From: Flavobacteriales bacterium
GTDB taxonomy: Bacteria > Bacteroidota > Bacteroidia > Flavobacteriales_F > PHOS-HE28
Assembly: GCA_016717225.1 (NCBI GenBank)
Contig: JADKGB010000028.1
Coordinates: 1 to 32,532 of the forward strand
DNA length: 32,532 nucleotides
Direction: 5' to 3'
Shown here: positions 1 through 7,422 of the stretch, piece after piece
Layout: each line of letters starts with the position of its first letter
How positions within the stretch are numbered: the first letter of the stretch is position 1
Notes under the pieces: generated by a model
Told to the model about the DNA's origin: nothing
The model's database searches: none
What the model saw: only the letters and a program-made list of their open reading frames with translations
Translations under genes and position numbers: made by a program

Positions 1-1221
1 GCAATGGTGAATGCTGATTGTCCGGCTGAAGAAATGGACGCTGAGGATCCACTGTTCATTCTATACACCAGCGGAAGCACGGGAAAGCCGAAAGGTGTAG
101 TGCACACATGCGGTGGATACATGGTATACGTGGACTACAGTTTCCGAAACGTGTTCCAGTATGAGGAGACGGATATTTTCTGGTGTACCGCTGATATTGG
201 TTGGGTAACCGGGCATTCGTACATCATCTACGGCCCCTTGCTCGCCGGCGCCACCACGCTCATGTTCGAGGGCACCCCCACCTTCCCGGATGCAGGTCGC
301 TTCTGGCAGGTGATCGATAAGCACCAGGTCAACATTTTTTACACGGCACCAACCGCTATCCGCTCGCTTATGGCGCAGGGTCTCGACTTCGTGAAGCCGC
401 ATTCACTCGCGTCATTGAAAGTGATCGGCAGCGTAGGCGAACCGATCAACGAAGAGGCTTGGCATTGGTACAAGGATCATATTGGAAAAGGGAATTGTCC
501 ACTGGTGGATACATGGTGGCAAACCGAGACCGGAGGCATACTGATCTCCTCTTTGGCTGGTGTTACCGATGAGAAGCCAAGCCATGCCGCGTGGCCGTTA
601 CCGGGCATTCAACCGGTGCTGTTGACGGCGGATGGAAAAGAGATCGAAGGCAACGATGTGGAAGGATTGCTCTGCATCAAATTCCCATGGCCATCGCTCA
701 TTCGCACTACGTACGGCGATCACGAACGCTGCCGCCAGACCTACTTCAGCAGCTACAAAGGCTACTACTTCACCGGCGATGGCGCACGCCGCGATGCCGA
801 GGGCCGCTACCGCATCATCGGCCGTGTGGACGATGTGATCAATGTGAGCGGCCACCGCTTCGGCACCGCCGAGATCGAGAACGCGATCAATGAAAGCGAA
901 TATGTGGTGGAGAGCGCCGTAGTGGGCTACCCGCACGACATCAAGGGACAGGGCATCTACGCATACGTTATCGCGGAGAAGCGCATCGACGATTTGGAAA
1001 AAGCACGCGCGGAGATCCTCGCTACCGTTGCAAAAGTGATCGGCCCGATCGCCAAGCCCGACAAGATCCAGTTCGTGAGCGGCCTGCCGAAAACACGCAG
1101 CGGGAAGATCATGCGTCGCATTCTGCGGAAGATCGCGGAAGGGGAAATGAGCAACCTTGGGGATACGAGTACACTGCTGGATCCCGCTGTGGTGGAGGAG
1201 ATCAAGACGGGCAGGCTTTGA
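1..1221 (+). CDS. acs: Acetyl-CoA synthetase, C-terminal part (5' end outside window)
   Basis: AMP-forming acetate-CoA ligase. It activates acetate with ATP to acetyl-AMP and then forms acetyl-CoA in the cytoplasm. The frame is open from base 1, so the real start lies upstream; about 406 residues of a usual ~650 are present. The fragment shows the P-loop-like adenylation motif YTSGSTGKPKG (fragment residues 22-32), a WWQTETGG motif, YFTGDGARRD followed by GRVDDVINVSGHR (hinge and C-terminal domain), and PKTRSGKIMRR near residues 363-373. K369 of the fragment is the conserved catalytic lysine that is acetylated in this family. The gene converges on the minus-strand ppx/gppA remnant, with about 50 bp between the stops. 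Propionyl-CoA synthetase is a close relative, but the motifs fit Acs well. Confidence 0.93.
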   Translation, partial: AMVNADCPAEEMDAEDPLFILYTSGSTGKPKGVVHTCGGYMVYVDYSFRNVFQYEETDIFWCTADIGWVTGHSYIIYGPLLAGATTLMFEGTPTFPDAGRFWQVIDKHQVNIFYTAPTAIRSLMAQGLDFVKPHSLASLKVIGSVGEPINEEAWHWYKDHIGKGNCPLVDTWWQTETGGILISSLAGVTDEKPSHAAWPLPGIQPVLLTADGKEIEGNDVEGLLCIKFPWPSLIRTTYGDHERCRQTYFSSYKGYYFTGDGARRDAEGRYRIIGRVDDVINVSGHRFGTAEIENAINESEYVVESAVVGYPHDIKGQGIYAYVIAEKRIDDLEKARAEILATVAKVIGPIAKPDKIQFVSGLPKTRSGKIMRRILRKIAEGEMSNLGDTSTLLDPAVVEEIKTGRL

Positions 1222-1272
1222 AGTGCGAGGTGTGGTCTCCTCACGGATCACCTATAACAAGGCAATGTTTTT

Positions 1273-2207
1273 TTAAGCTACTACCGGCTCCACCCTCGGG
1301 TACCGCACCTTCCCGTACTGCTTCATGTACAGGTCGTAGATAATGCCGTCCGCAAGGCCCACCTTGGGCACGAAGATCTCCTCGATGTTCGCGTAGTTCA
1401 TGATGCGCAGGAAGATGTCAGCGGCAGGGATCACCACGTCCGCGCGGTCGGGGCGCAATCGCAGGAGCTTAACGCGGTCCTCAAAGCTGTAGCTCGCGAT
1501 GCGGTCACGCTGCTGGTGGATCTCTGTTACAGAAAGGGCTCACCGAAGGGCTTTGCCACTTCCTTGAAAATGCGATTGATGTTCCCGCCTGTTCCGATCG
1601 CGAGCAGTTCGCCGTGCTCTTCTTTCAGTTCGTTCAGAAAAGACTCGATGTCGACCCATGCCTGCGGCTCGACTTTCCCTGCCAGCGTGCGCACGGTACC
1701 CACCTTGAAGCTCGCACTCTTCACGCGCTTGCCCTTTTCCAGCCAGGTAAGCTCGGTGCTACCACCGCCCACGTCGATGTACAAGTAGTTGCGGTCCTTC
1801 AGTAGGTCCTGCGTCCAGAAGGTGTTGTAGATCAGGTCGGCTTCCACTTTACCATTGATCACCTCGATGTGCACGCCACTTTCAATTTCCACACGCGCCA
1901 GGATCTCTGCGCTGTTGGTGGCTTCGCGCATAGCACTGGTCGCGCAGCAGCGCATATAGCTCAGGCCATAAACTTCCGTCAGCAAGCGAAAAGCTTTCAA
2001 GCTCTTGATCAGGTAGTCGCGCTTTGCGTTACCGATGGCACCACTGTCGAACACATCCTCACCCAAGCGGATCGGCACGCGCACAAGCGTTTGCTTCTTG
2101 ATGATCGGGTGGTCATCGCGCTCGATCACTTCGCCTATCAGCAGGCGCACCGCGTTCGAGCCAATGTCAATGGCGCTGTATGTGAGCGAGCGGTCGATGG
2201 AGCGAAG
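1273..2207 (-). pseudogene. Ppx/GppA family exopolyphosphatase, frameshifted and without a normal start codon
   Basis: Member of the Ppx/GppA phosphatase family (ASKHA fold), which removes phosphate from polyphosphate or converts pppGpp to ppGpp. The N-terminal phosphate-binding motif DIGSNAVRLLIGE, the second loop YIDVGGGSTELTW, and IGTGGNINRIFKEV are all present. The frame ends early at about 1527. The next frame carries the expected continuation, with SFEDRVKLLRLRPDRADVV and the C-terminal tail to 1273. One base missing in the GGG at 1536-1538 (plus-strand view) would join them. The open frame begins after a stop at 2208-2210 and contains no ATG, GTG or TTG before DIGSN; an ATC at 2198 sits where a start would be expected. 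Restored length is about 308 residues, normal for the short Bacteroidota form. Probably a functional gene damaged by sequence errors, but true decay is possible. Confidence 0.8.
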
Positions 2208-2336
2208 CTACGCTGAGGTAGATCAGGATCAGCTCGAAAATCAGGCGATTCGGTCTGCACTGCCGACCCCCGGCGATAGCGTCGCAGATGAACTCCGGCG
2301 CTTGTGCCGAGTCCAGCCATTCTATGAACGTCGATC

Positions 2337-5006
2337 CTACCGGAAGCACCGCCAGCCGCTCTTCCAACGCCCTTGATCTTCGCCTCGGCATCCGCCTTCT
2401 TCTTGCGCTCTACCTCCAACACCCTGCGCCGGAGCGCCCGCAACGAACCGTTCGTTCGAGAGTTTTTTGTCCACACTGTTCAAGAAACCACGCGCGTAGT
2501 TCAGCTCCTCCTCGGTCTTCTTCAACTCTGCTTCGGGATCCATGCTGCCGCCCAGATCCACGGCATACTCCGTTGTACCGACCAGGAACGTGATAGACCC
2601 CTCGCTCGGTTGCTTCACCGCATTGATCGCGGACACGTTCGCGAGTTTGCCCACCAACGAAACAGCGGCTGCACCGAGTGGTGATGCGCTCTTTACTTGT
2701 AGTTCGATCGCTTCCTTCGGGCTCATGCCACGCTCGTTCCGCATATTTCTAACAGCGGTCACCAGTTCGAAGGCGTGTTGCACTTCGGCTTCCAGTTTTG
2801 CGTCACCGTTGTCGGCCTTCGGCCATGGCGCGATGATCAGCGCGTCCTTCGGGCCTTTGCGTTCGTTCAGGTGGCTCCACAGTTCTTCGGTGAGGAAGGG
2901 CATGAAGGGATGCAGCAACTTCATCACGTCCTCGAAGACGGCGATGGTCGCATCGTAGGTCGCGCGATCGATCGGTTCAGCCACACCTTCGCCCTCGGCG
3001 TTCTTCACGTAGGGCGGCTTGATGCTCTCGAGGTACCAGCTGCATAGGTCATCCCAGATCAACTTGTATGTTGCCATGAGCGCCTCGCTAATGCGGAACT
3101 GATCATACAAGCCATCGATCTCGGCCGTAGCACGTTGCACACGGGACCTTATCCAAGCGCATGCTGCGGCATTGCTTGCCGATTGTGGCTTGTCTTCAAT
3201 AGTGAATCCCTTCACCAACCGGAACGCGTTCCAGATCTTGTTGCTGAAGTTGCGCCCTTGTTCGCACAGTGAATCGTCATAAGGCAGGTCATTGCCCGCA
3301 GGCGAAGTGAGCAGCATACCCACGCGCACACCATCCGCACCGAACTTCTCGATGAGCTCCAACGGATCGGGGCTATTGCCCAAGCTCTTGCTCATCTTCC
3401 GGCCGAGTTTGTCACGCACGATGCCGGTGAGGTACACGTTCTTGAACGGCACTTCACCGCGGTACTCAAGGCCAGCCATGATCATACGCGCCACCCAGAA
3501 GAAGAGGATCTCCGGCGCGGTCACAAGGTCGTTCGTTGGGTAGTAGTACTTGATGTCCGCGTTGTCCGGGTTCTCGAAACCATCGAACACACTGATGGGC
3601 CAGAGCCAACTGCTGAACCAGGTATCCACCACATCCTCATCCTGCTTGATGCCCTTGGTGCTTTGGCCAGCGGCCGTGAACTGCGCGATGGCTTCGGCTT
3701 CTGTGCGGCACACGGCAGCATCCCCTGCTTCGTTGTACCAGGCGGGCACTTGCTGGCCCCACCACAATTGGCGACTGATGCACCAATCGCGCACGTTCTC
3801 CATCCAGTACGTGTACGTGTTGACGAACTTCTGCGGGTGCAGCTTCACGCGACCGTCCTTCACCACTTCCAACGCGGGCTTGGCCAACTCGCCCATCTTC
3901 ACGAACCACTGCAAGCTCAGGCGTGGCTCGATCACCGCGTCCGTGCGCTCGCTGTAGCCCACCTTGTTCTTGATGTCCTCGATCTTCATCAAGTGGCCTT
4001 TCTCTTCGAGGTCCTTTACGATCTTCTTGCGTGCTGCAAAGCGGTCCTCACCGATGAATAACTGCGCGGCGGCGCTCAGCGTGCCGTTGGCTTCCAGGAT
4101 GTCGATCGTCTCCAGCCCATGCTTCTTGCCGAGCTCGTAGTCGTTCACATCGTGCGCAGGCGTGACTTTCAACGCACCGGTGCCGAACTCGCGCTCCACG
4201 TATTCATCGAAAATGATGGGGATGCTGCGGCCGATCAGTGGCACGAATGCGCGTTTGCCTTTCAAATGCGCGTAGCGCTCATCTTCCGGGTGAACAGCGA
4301 TGGCCGTATCACCCAGGATGGTCTCGGGGCGGGTTGTGGCGATGGTGATGTATTCAACCTCATTCCCCGGCCCATTCTCCCGGGAGAGGGAGTCGATGGC
4401 ATAGCGGACATGGAAGAGCCGCGAATTCACCTCCTTGTGGATAACCTCTTCATCGCTCACAGCCGTGAGTGCCACGGGATCCCAGTTCACCATGCGCTGG
4501 CCGCGGTATACGAGCCCTTTTTTGTGCAGATCGATGAACACGTCGAGCACGGCTTCGCTGAGCTTCGGCTCCATTGTGAAGCGTGTGCGGTCCCAATCAC
4601 AACTGGCGCCGAGCTTTTTCAATTGCTCCAGGATCACACCCCCGTATTTCTCCTTCCACGCGTGCGCATGCTCCAGGAATTTCTCCCGGCCGATCGCGCT
4701 CTTCTTGATCCCCTGTTCGGCCAGCAGGCGCACAACTTTGGCTTCCGTGGCAATGCTCGCGTGGTCGGTTCCCGGCACCCAGCAGGCATTCTTGCCTTGC
4801 ATACGCGCGCGGCGGACGAGCACATCCTGGATGGTGTTGTTCAGCATGTGCCCCATGTGCAGTACCCCTGTCACGTTCGGTGGAGGGATCACCACGGTGT
4901 AAGGCTCGCGGCCATCGGGCACGCTGCGGAAGTAGCCGTTGTCGAGCCAATACTGGTACCACTTGCTTTCCGTGGTGGAGGGGTCGTAGCGCTTAGGGAG
5001 TTCCAT
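2337..5006 (-). CDS. valS: Valyl-tRNA synthetase with frameshifted C-terminal tail
   Basis: Class Ia synthetase charging tRNA-Val and editing mischarged threonine. ATG 5006 (MELPKRYDP) is chosen because the family N-terminus begins here; the open frame upstream adds 33 residues without family character. HMGH is at residues 50-53 and KMSKS at 537-541, with the CP1 editing domain between them and an anticodon-binding domain after. The C-terminal coiled coil is broken. Sequence resembling the family tail, VLEVERKKKADAEAKIK, lies in a second frame and ALEERLAVL in a third. One extra base in CCC 2422-2424 and one in CCC 2370-2372 explain these shifts. A third extra base between about 2340 and 2366 would return to the original frame and its TAG at 2337-2339, giving about 888 residues. 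Otherwise the third frame runs on to 2167. Divergent from the methyltransferase gene. Confidence 0.93.
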   Translation of the reverse strand: MELPKRYDPSTTESKWYQYWLDNGYFRSVPDGREPYTVVIPPPNVTGVLHMGHMLNNTIQDVLVRRARMQGKNACWVPGTDHASIATEAKVVRLLAEQGIKKSAIGREKFLEHAHAWKEKYGGVILEQLKKLGASCDWDRTRFTMEPKLSEAVLDVFIDLHKKGLVYRGQRMVNWDPVALTAVSDEEVIHKEVNSRLFHVRYAIDSLSRENGPGNEVEYITIATTRPETILGDTAIAVHPEDERYAHLKGKRAFVPLIGRSIPIIFDEYVEREFGTGALKVTPAHDVNDYELGKKHGLETIDILEANGTLSAAAQLFIGEDRFAARKKIVKDLEEKGHLMKIEDIKNKVGYSERTDAVIEPRLSLQWFVKMGELAKPALEVVKDGRVKLHPQKFVNTYTYWMENVRDWCISRQLWWGQQVPAWYNEAGDAAVCRTEAEAIAQFTAAGQSTKGIKQDEDVVDTWFSSWLWPISVFDGFENPDNADIKYYYPTNDLVTAPEILFFWVARMIMAGLEYRGEVPFKNVYLTGIVRDKLGRKMSKSLGNSPDPLELIEKFGADGVRVGMLLTSPAGNDLPYDDSLCEQGRNFSNKIWNAFRLVKGFTIEDKPQSASNAAACAWIRSRVQRATAEIDGLYDQFRISEALMATYKLIWDDLCSWYLESIKPPYVKNAEGEGVAEPIDRATYDATIAVFEDVMKLLHPFMPFLTEELWSHLNERKGPKDALIIAPWPKADNGDAKLEAEVQHAFELVTAVRNMRNERGMSPKEAIELQVKSASPLGAAAVSLVGKLANVSAINAVKQPSEGSITFLVGTTEYAVDLGGSMDPEAELKKTEEELNYARGFLNSVDKKLSNERFVAGAPAQGVGGRAQEEGGCRGEDQGRWKSGWRCFR

Positions 5007-5103
5007 AACGCCGCGAAAATAGCCCGGGGGCTGTTGTACAGCGCCAGCGGAAGGGAGGATCAGGTCCCAAAGAGCTCCGTTCATACAATTACATTGGCGC
5101 CCC

Positions 5104-5973
5104 ATGGGAAAAACGCATGCAGGGTGTCCTCTTTGCGGTGGAACCAGGAATACACCGCATCCGGATTACGCGGAACATCATTTGGTGCGTTGCACCAAGT
5201 GTGGTTTCCACTACGCTGTAATAGAGCCCAGCAACGAGGAGTTGGCGAAGTATTACGGTAACTACCCGATGCCGGAAAAACTGTCGCCTATCACGGCGCA
5301 ACGCTATGACGAATGGCTGCGATCGTTCCAGCCCTATCGGATGAATGGTCGCCTATTGGATATGGGTTGCGGAGCGGGCATGTTCTTGCAACGTGCCCTT
5401 GCGGCGGGTTGGGAATCATATGGTACCGAATACCCCGCTGATGTTGTTGATCGCTGCAGGAGCAAAGGCCTGAAGATGCACCAAGGACCGGTCTCCACAC
5501 ATCCTTGGCCCAAGGAGTACTTCGACGTGGTCGTTTCCATTGAAGTGATCGAACATGTCCCTTTTCCGCTCGCTGACCTTCGGGTGCTTGTGGATCTCTT
5601 GAGGCCTGGCGGCGTGCTTTACATCACTACCCCGAATTTCAATTCGATAAGCAAATGGCTGTTGGGCAAGACATGGGACGTAGTGTGTTACCCGGAGCAC
5701 CTGTCGTTCTTCACGCCGCGAACCATGCATAGAACGCTCACATCGCTGGGCATGGAAAAGATCCAACTACGAACAACGGGGATCAGTTTTCACCGCATCA
5801 ACATCGCCAAAGGCAAACCAACCCAAGTGAATGGAGTGGATTCCGACGAGGACATGCGCAGGAAGATCGAAACGAAGTGGTACTTGAAGGGCGCCAAAGC
5901 CATTATCAATGGCCTCTTGAACTTTTCGAAACGAGGCGATACGATCAAGGTGCTCTATCGGAAGAAGGGTTAG
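5104..5973 (+). CDS. Class I SAM-dependent methyltransferase with N-terminal zinc ribbon
   Basis: 289 residues. An N-terminal four-cysteine knuckle (C8, C11, C30, C33) is followed by a Rossmann methyltransferase domain with SAM motif I LLDMGCGAGMF (residues 84-94), an acidic strand-2 end (GTEYP), and FDVVVSIEVIEHV and LRPGGVLYITTPN further on. This matches the Methyltransf_23/UbiG-like class often annotated as a generic SAM methyltransferase. The substrate cannot be told from sequence; small-molecule, lipid or glycan methylation are all possible. The start is the first ATG of the frame, directly before the zinc ribbon. It is divergent from valS (97 bp between starts) and lies 121 bp upstream of the DUF1573 gene on the same strand. 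No transmembrane segment or signal peptide is visible, so it should act in the cytoplasm. Confidence 0.85.
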   Translation: MGKTHAGCPLCGGTRNTPHPDYAEHHLVRCTKCGFHYAVIEPSNEELAKYYGNYPMPEKLSPITAQRYDEWLRSFQPYRMNGRLLDMGCGAGMFLQRALAAGWESYGTEYPADVVDRCRSKGLKMHQGPVSTHPWPKEYFDVVVSIEVIEHVPFPLADLRVLVDLLRPGGVLYITTPNFNSISKWLLGKTWDVVCYPEHLSFFTPRTMHRTLTSLGMEKIQLRTTGISFHRINIAKGKPTQVNGVDSDEDMRRKIETKWYLKGAKAIINGLLNFSKRGDTIKVLYRKKG

Positions 5974-6094
5974 AAAAATTGCCCTCATATAGCGGTCGGT
6001 CAAGCAGCCCGCGCTCGTGGTGTTAATGTCCTGTCAAGAAACCGCGAGCATCTTGACACCTCTCTACGTTTACTGCCCAAACACAACCGACCGC

Positions 6095-6541
6095 ATGAAA
6101 CGCAGCATTCTCACACTCGCTCTGGGAGCCCTGTTCCTTGGAGGTTTTGCACAAAAAGGCCCCATGATCAGCCTCGACACCGAGAGCATCGATTACGGCA
6201 CCATCCCCCAAGGCGGCGAGCCCAATCGCAATTTTACCGTGACCAATACGGGCGACGCACCGTTGATCATATCGCAATGTCAGGGATCGTGTGGTTGCAC
6301 CGTACCCAAGTGCGACACAGCTCCGATCGCTCCCGGTGCAACGTCAGTGGTGAACATCCGCTATGATACGAACCGCGTTGGTGCTTTCACGAAAACAGTA
6401 ACGGTATCCAGCAACGCTGTGAACGCTCCTAGCAAAGTCGTGAATATCCATGGCATTGTGGAAGCAGGAGCAACCCCAACGGCAACACCTGTGAAAGAAA
6501 CATCTCCATCGGCACCAGTAGCTGCTCCAGAGAAGAAGTAG
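6095..6541 (+). CDS. Secreted DUF1573 domain protein
   Basis: 148 residues. Residues 1-20 (MKRSILTLALGALFLGGFAQ) form a signal peptide, so the mature protein is periplasmic or outer-membrane exposed. The rest is a DUF1573 domain, an immunoglobulin-like fold common in Bacteroidota: it begins with a DYGTIPQGG element, then F-V-NTG-APL-I, a cysteine cluster (C62, C66, C68, C73; SCGCTVPKC), IAPG and a final VNIHGIV strand. The C-terminus (about residues 124-148) is a Pro/Thr/Ala-rich low-complexity tail ending in EKK. ATG 6095 is preferred over an upstream in-frame start because the signal peptide begins here. Function is unknown; conserved cysteines in such domains may bind metal or be redox active, which is inference. 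A strong terminator follows the stop codon. Confidence 0.88.
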   Translation: MKRSILTLALGALFLGGFAQKGPMISLDTESIDYGTIPQGGEPNRNFTVTNTGDAPLIISQCQGSCGCTVPKCDTAPIAPGATSVVNIRYDTNRVGAFTKTVTVSSNAVNAPSKVVNIHGIVEAGATPTATPVKETSPSAPVAAPEKK

Positions 6542-6561
6542 TCCATCGAACATCCATATCG

Positions 6562-6595
6562 ACGGGCCGGCGTTCATTCGTCGGCCCGTTTTTTT
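6562..6595 (+). terminator. Rho-independent terminator after the DUF1573 gene
   Basis: A perfect 8-bp stem ACGGGCCG (6562-6569) / CGGCCCGT (6582-6589) with a 12-nt loop is followed by a run of T to 6595. The T-run is only on the plus-strand exit side, so it ends the methyltransferase-DUF1573 direction. The minus-strand operon on the right has no T-run here. Confidence 0.88.
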
Positions 6596-6618
6596 CTGCA
6601 CCAAGATCTACCTGGTGT

Positions 6619-7014
6619 TCAGCGAGGTCCGTGGTCCGCTCCCTTTCCATCCAGTTCCTCAGCCCGCCGAACGTCACCCAGACGCAGCATCACGGGTATG
6701 GGAAACCACCGGTTCATCTTCACCTCGGCCTTGCAGAAAATACCGAGGTGTTGGTAGGAATAGGGAGAGGGCAAGGCAGATGTGCCCGAAATGGTGGACA
6801 CTACGAATTGCCGGAAGTCAAGTAAAGGCGTGAAATAGGGCTCTGGTTCGATGGCAGCCCCGAATCCCGTCCATCGTACAAAAGGTTGATCATCCGGCTC
6901 CGACGAGACAACCAAAGGAATTTCTGCTTGCGCATTCACTGCTCCGCTAACCAAGCTACAACAGACCGCGATGATACCTTGACCCATCCACCGAAGAAGC
7001 AGGGATGCGTTCAT
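6619..7014 (-). CDS. Small exported protein, unknown function
   Basis: 131 residues. The N-terminus has a basic start, a hydrophobic stretch (GIIAVCCSLVSGAV) and a likely cleavage site near NAQA at residues 27-30, so export is predicted. The C-terminal part contains GIFCKAEVKMNRW, PVMLRLGDVRRAEEL and DGK, which resembles an 'FCK-E-K ... RLG ... LEGK' ending I recall from small Bacteroidota hypothetical proteins; no function is attached to it. ATG 7014 overlaps the ytxJ stop by one base (TGATG), which suggests translational coupling and supports this start; a GTG at 7017 is the alternative. It is the last gene of the minus-strand set. Confidence that it is a gene is fair; function unknown. Confidence 0.65.
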   Translation of the reverse strand: MNASLLLRWMGQGIIAVCCSLVSGAVNAQAEIPLVVSSEPDDQPFVRWTGFGAAIEPEPYFTPLLDFRQFVVSTISGTSALPSPYSYQHLGIFCKAEVKMNRWFPIPVMLRLGDVRRAEELDGKGADHGPR

Positions 7015-7355
7015 CACTTCTTCAATTCACCGATCACATCGGCATAGGTAACACCGAAATGGGAGGCGTGGTGCGCACATCGACCACCCCGGATGATCAG
7101 CGCTTGCGGCGATTCGTGGGTAACACCATAGCACTCGGCGATCGCATTCGAAACACTGCGGAACTTCAGCAAGTCCAGATAATAGGCGGTGTAGTCCTCG
7201 TTATCGGCCGCCGTCCACGCGCGCTCCAAGCGGTCCAATGCGGCGCGGCTGATGCTGCAGGCGGTGCTGTGTTTGAAAAGCAGGATCGACTTGGTTTGCG
7301 AAGCTTGGTCGATGACATCGAATTGAGCGATATCCGTGAGCGGGGTCCAGTTCAT
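7014..7355 (-). CDS. ytxJ: YtxJ-type bacillithiol-system redox protein
   Basis: 113 residues. A thioredoxin-like single-domain protein of the YtxJ/DUF2847 family, proposed as a monothiol bacilliredoxin that removes bacillithiol from protein thiols. The pattern LLFKHSTACSIS with the single active-site cysteine C33 replaces the usual CXXC, and the cis-proline region SPQALIIRGGRC (residues 82-93) is typical. ATG 7355 is chosen because family members start with a short segment before the 'LLFKHS' strand; upstream residues in the frame look non-coding. It lies 67 bp downstream of the T9SS protein gene on the same strand, and its stop overlaps the start of the next small exported protein. Implies bacillithiol or a similar low-molecular-weight thiol in this organism, which is inference. 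Confidence 0.9.
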   Translation of the reverse strand: MNWTPLTDIAQFDVIDQASQTKSILLFKHSTACSISRAALDRLERAWTAADNEDYTAYYLDLLKFRSVSNAIAECYGVTHESPQALIIRGGRCAHHASHFGVTYADVIGELKK

Positions 7356-7422
7356 GCGGGATAAAGGTCGCTTGTATTCAAGCGTCGCGGTTGAGTGTGA
7401 AAGGTTCCTGTATGAGAGCACC

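Noticed and set aside
4119..5261. 380-codon open frame on the plus strand
   Set aside because: Antisense to valS and overlapping the methyltransferase gene in another frame.
6053..6072. TTGACA followed by TACGTTTA upstream of the DUF1573 gene, promoter-like
   Set aside because: The two boxes are only 6 nt apart, which fits neither the sigma-70 nor the Bacteroidota -33/-7 spacing.
7369..7384. Hairpin CGCTTG / CAAGCG between ytxJ and the T9SS gene
   Set aside because: A perfect 6-bp stem with 4-nt loop, but no T-run follows on the minus strand (ACCTTTAT), so a terminator call is not justified.
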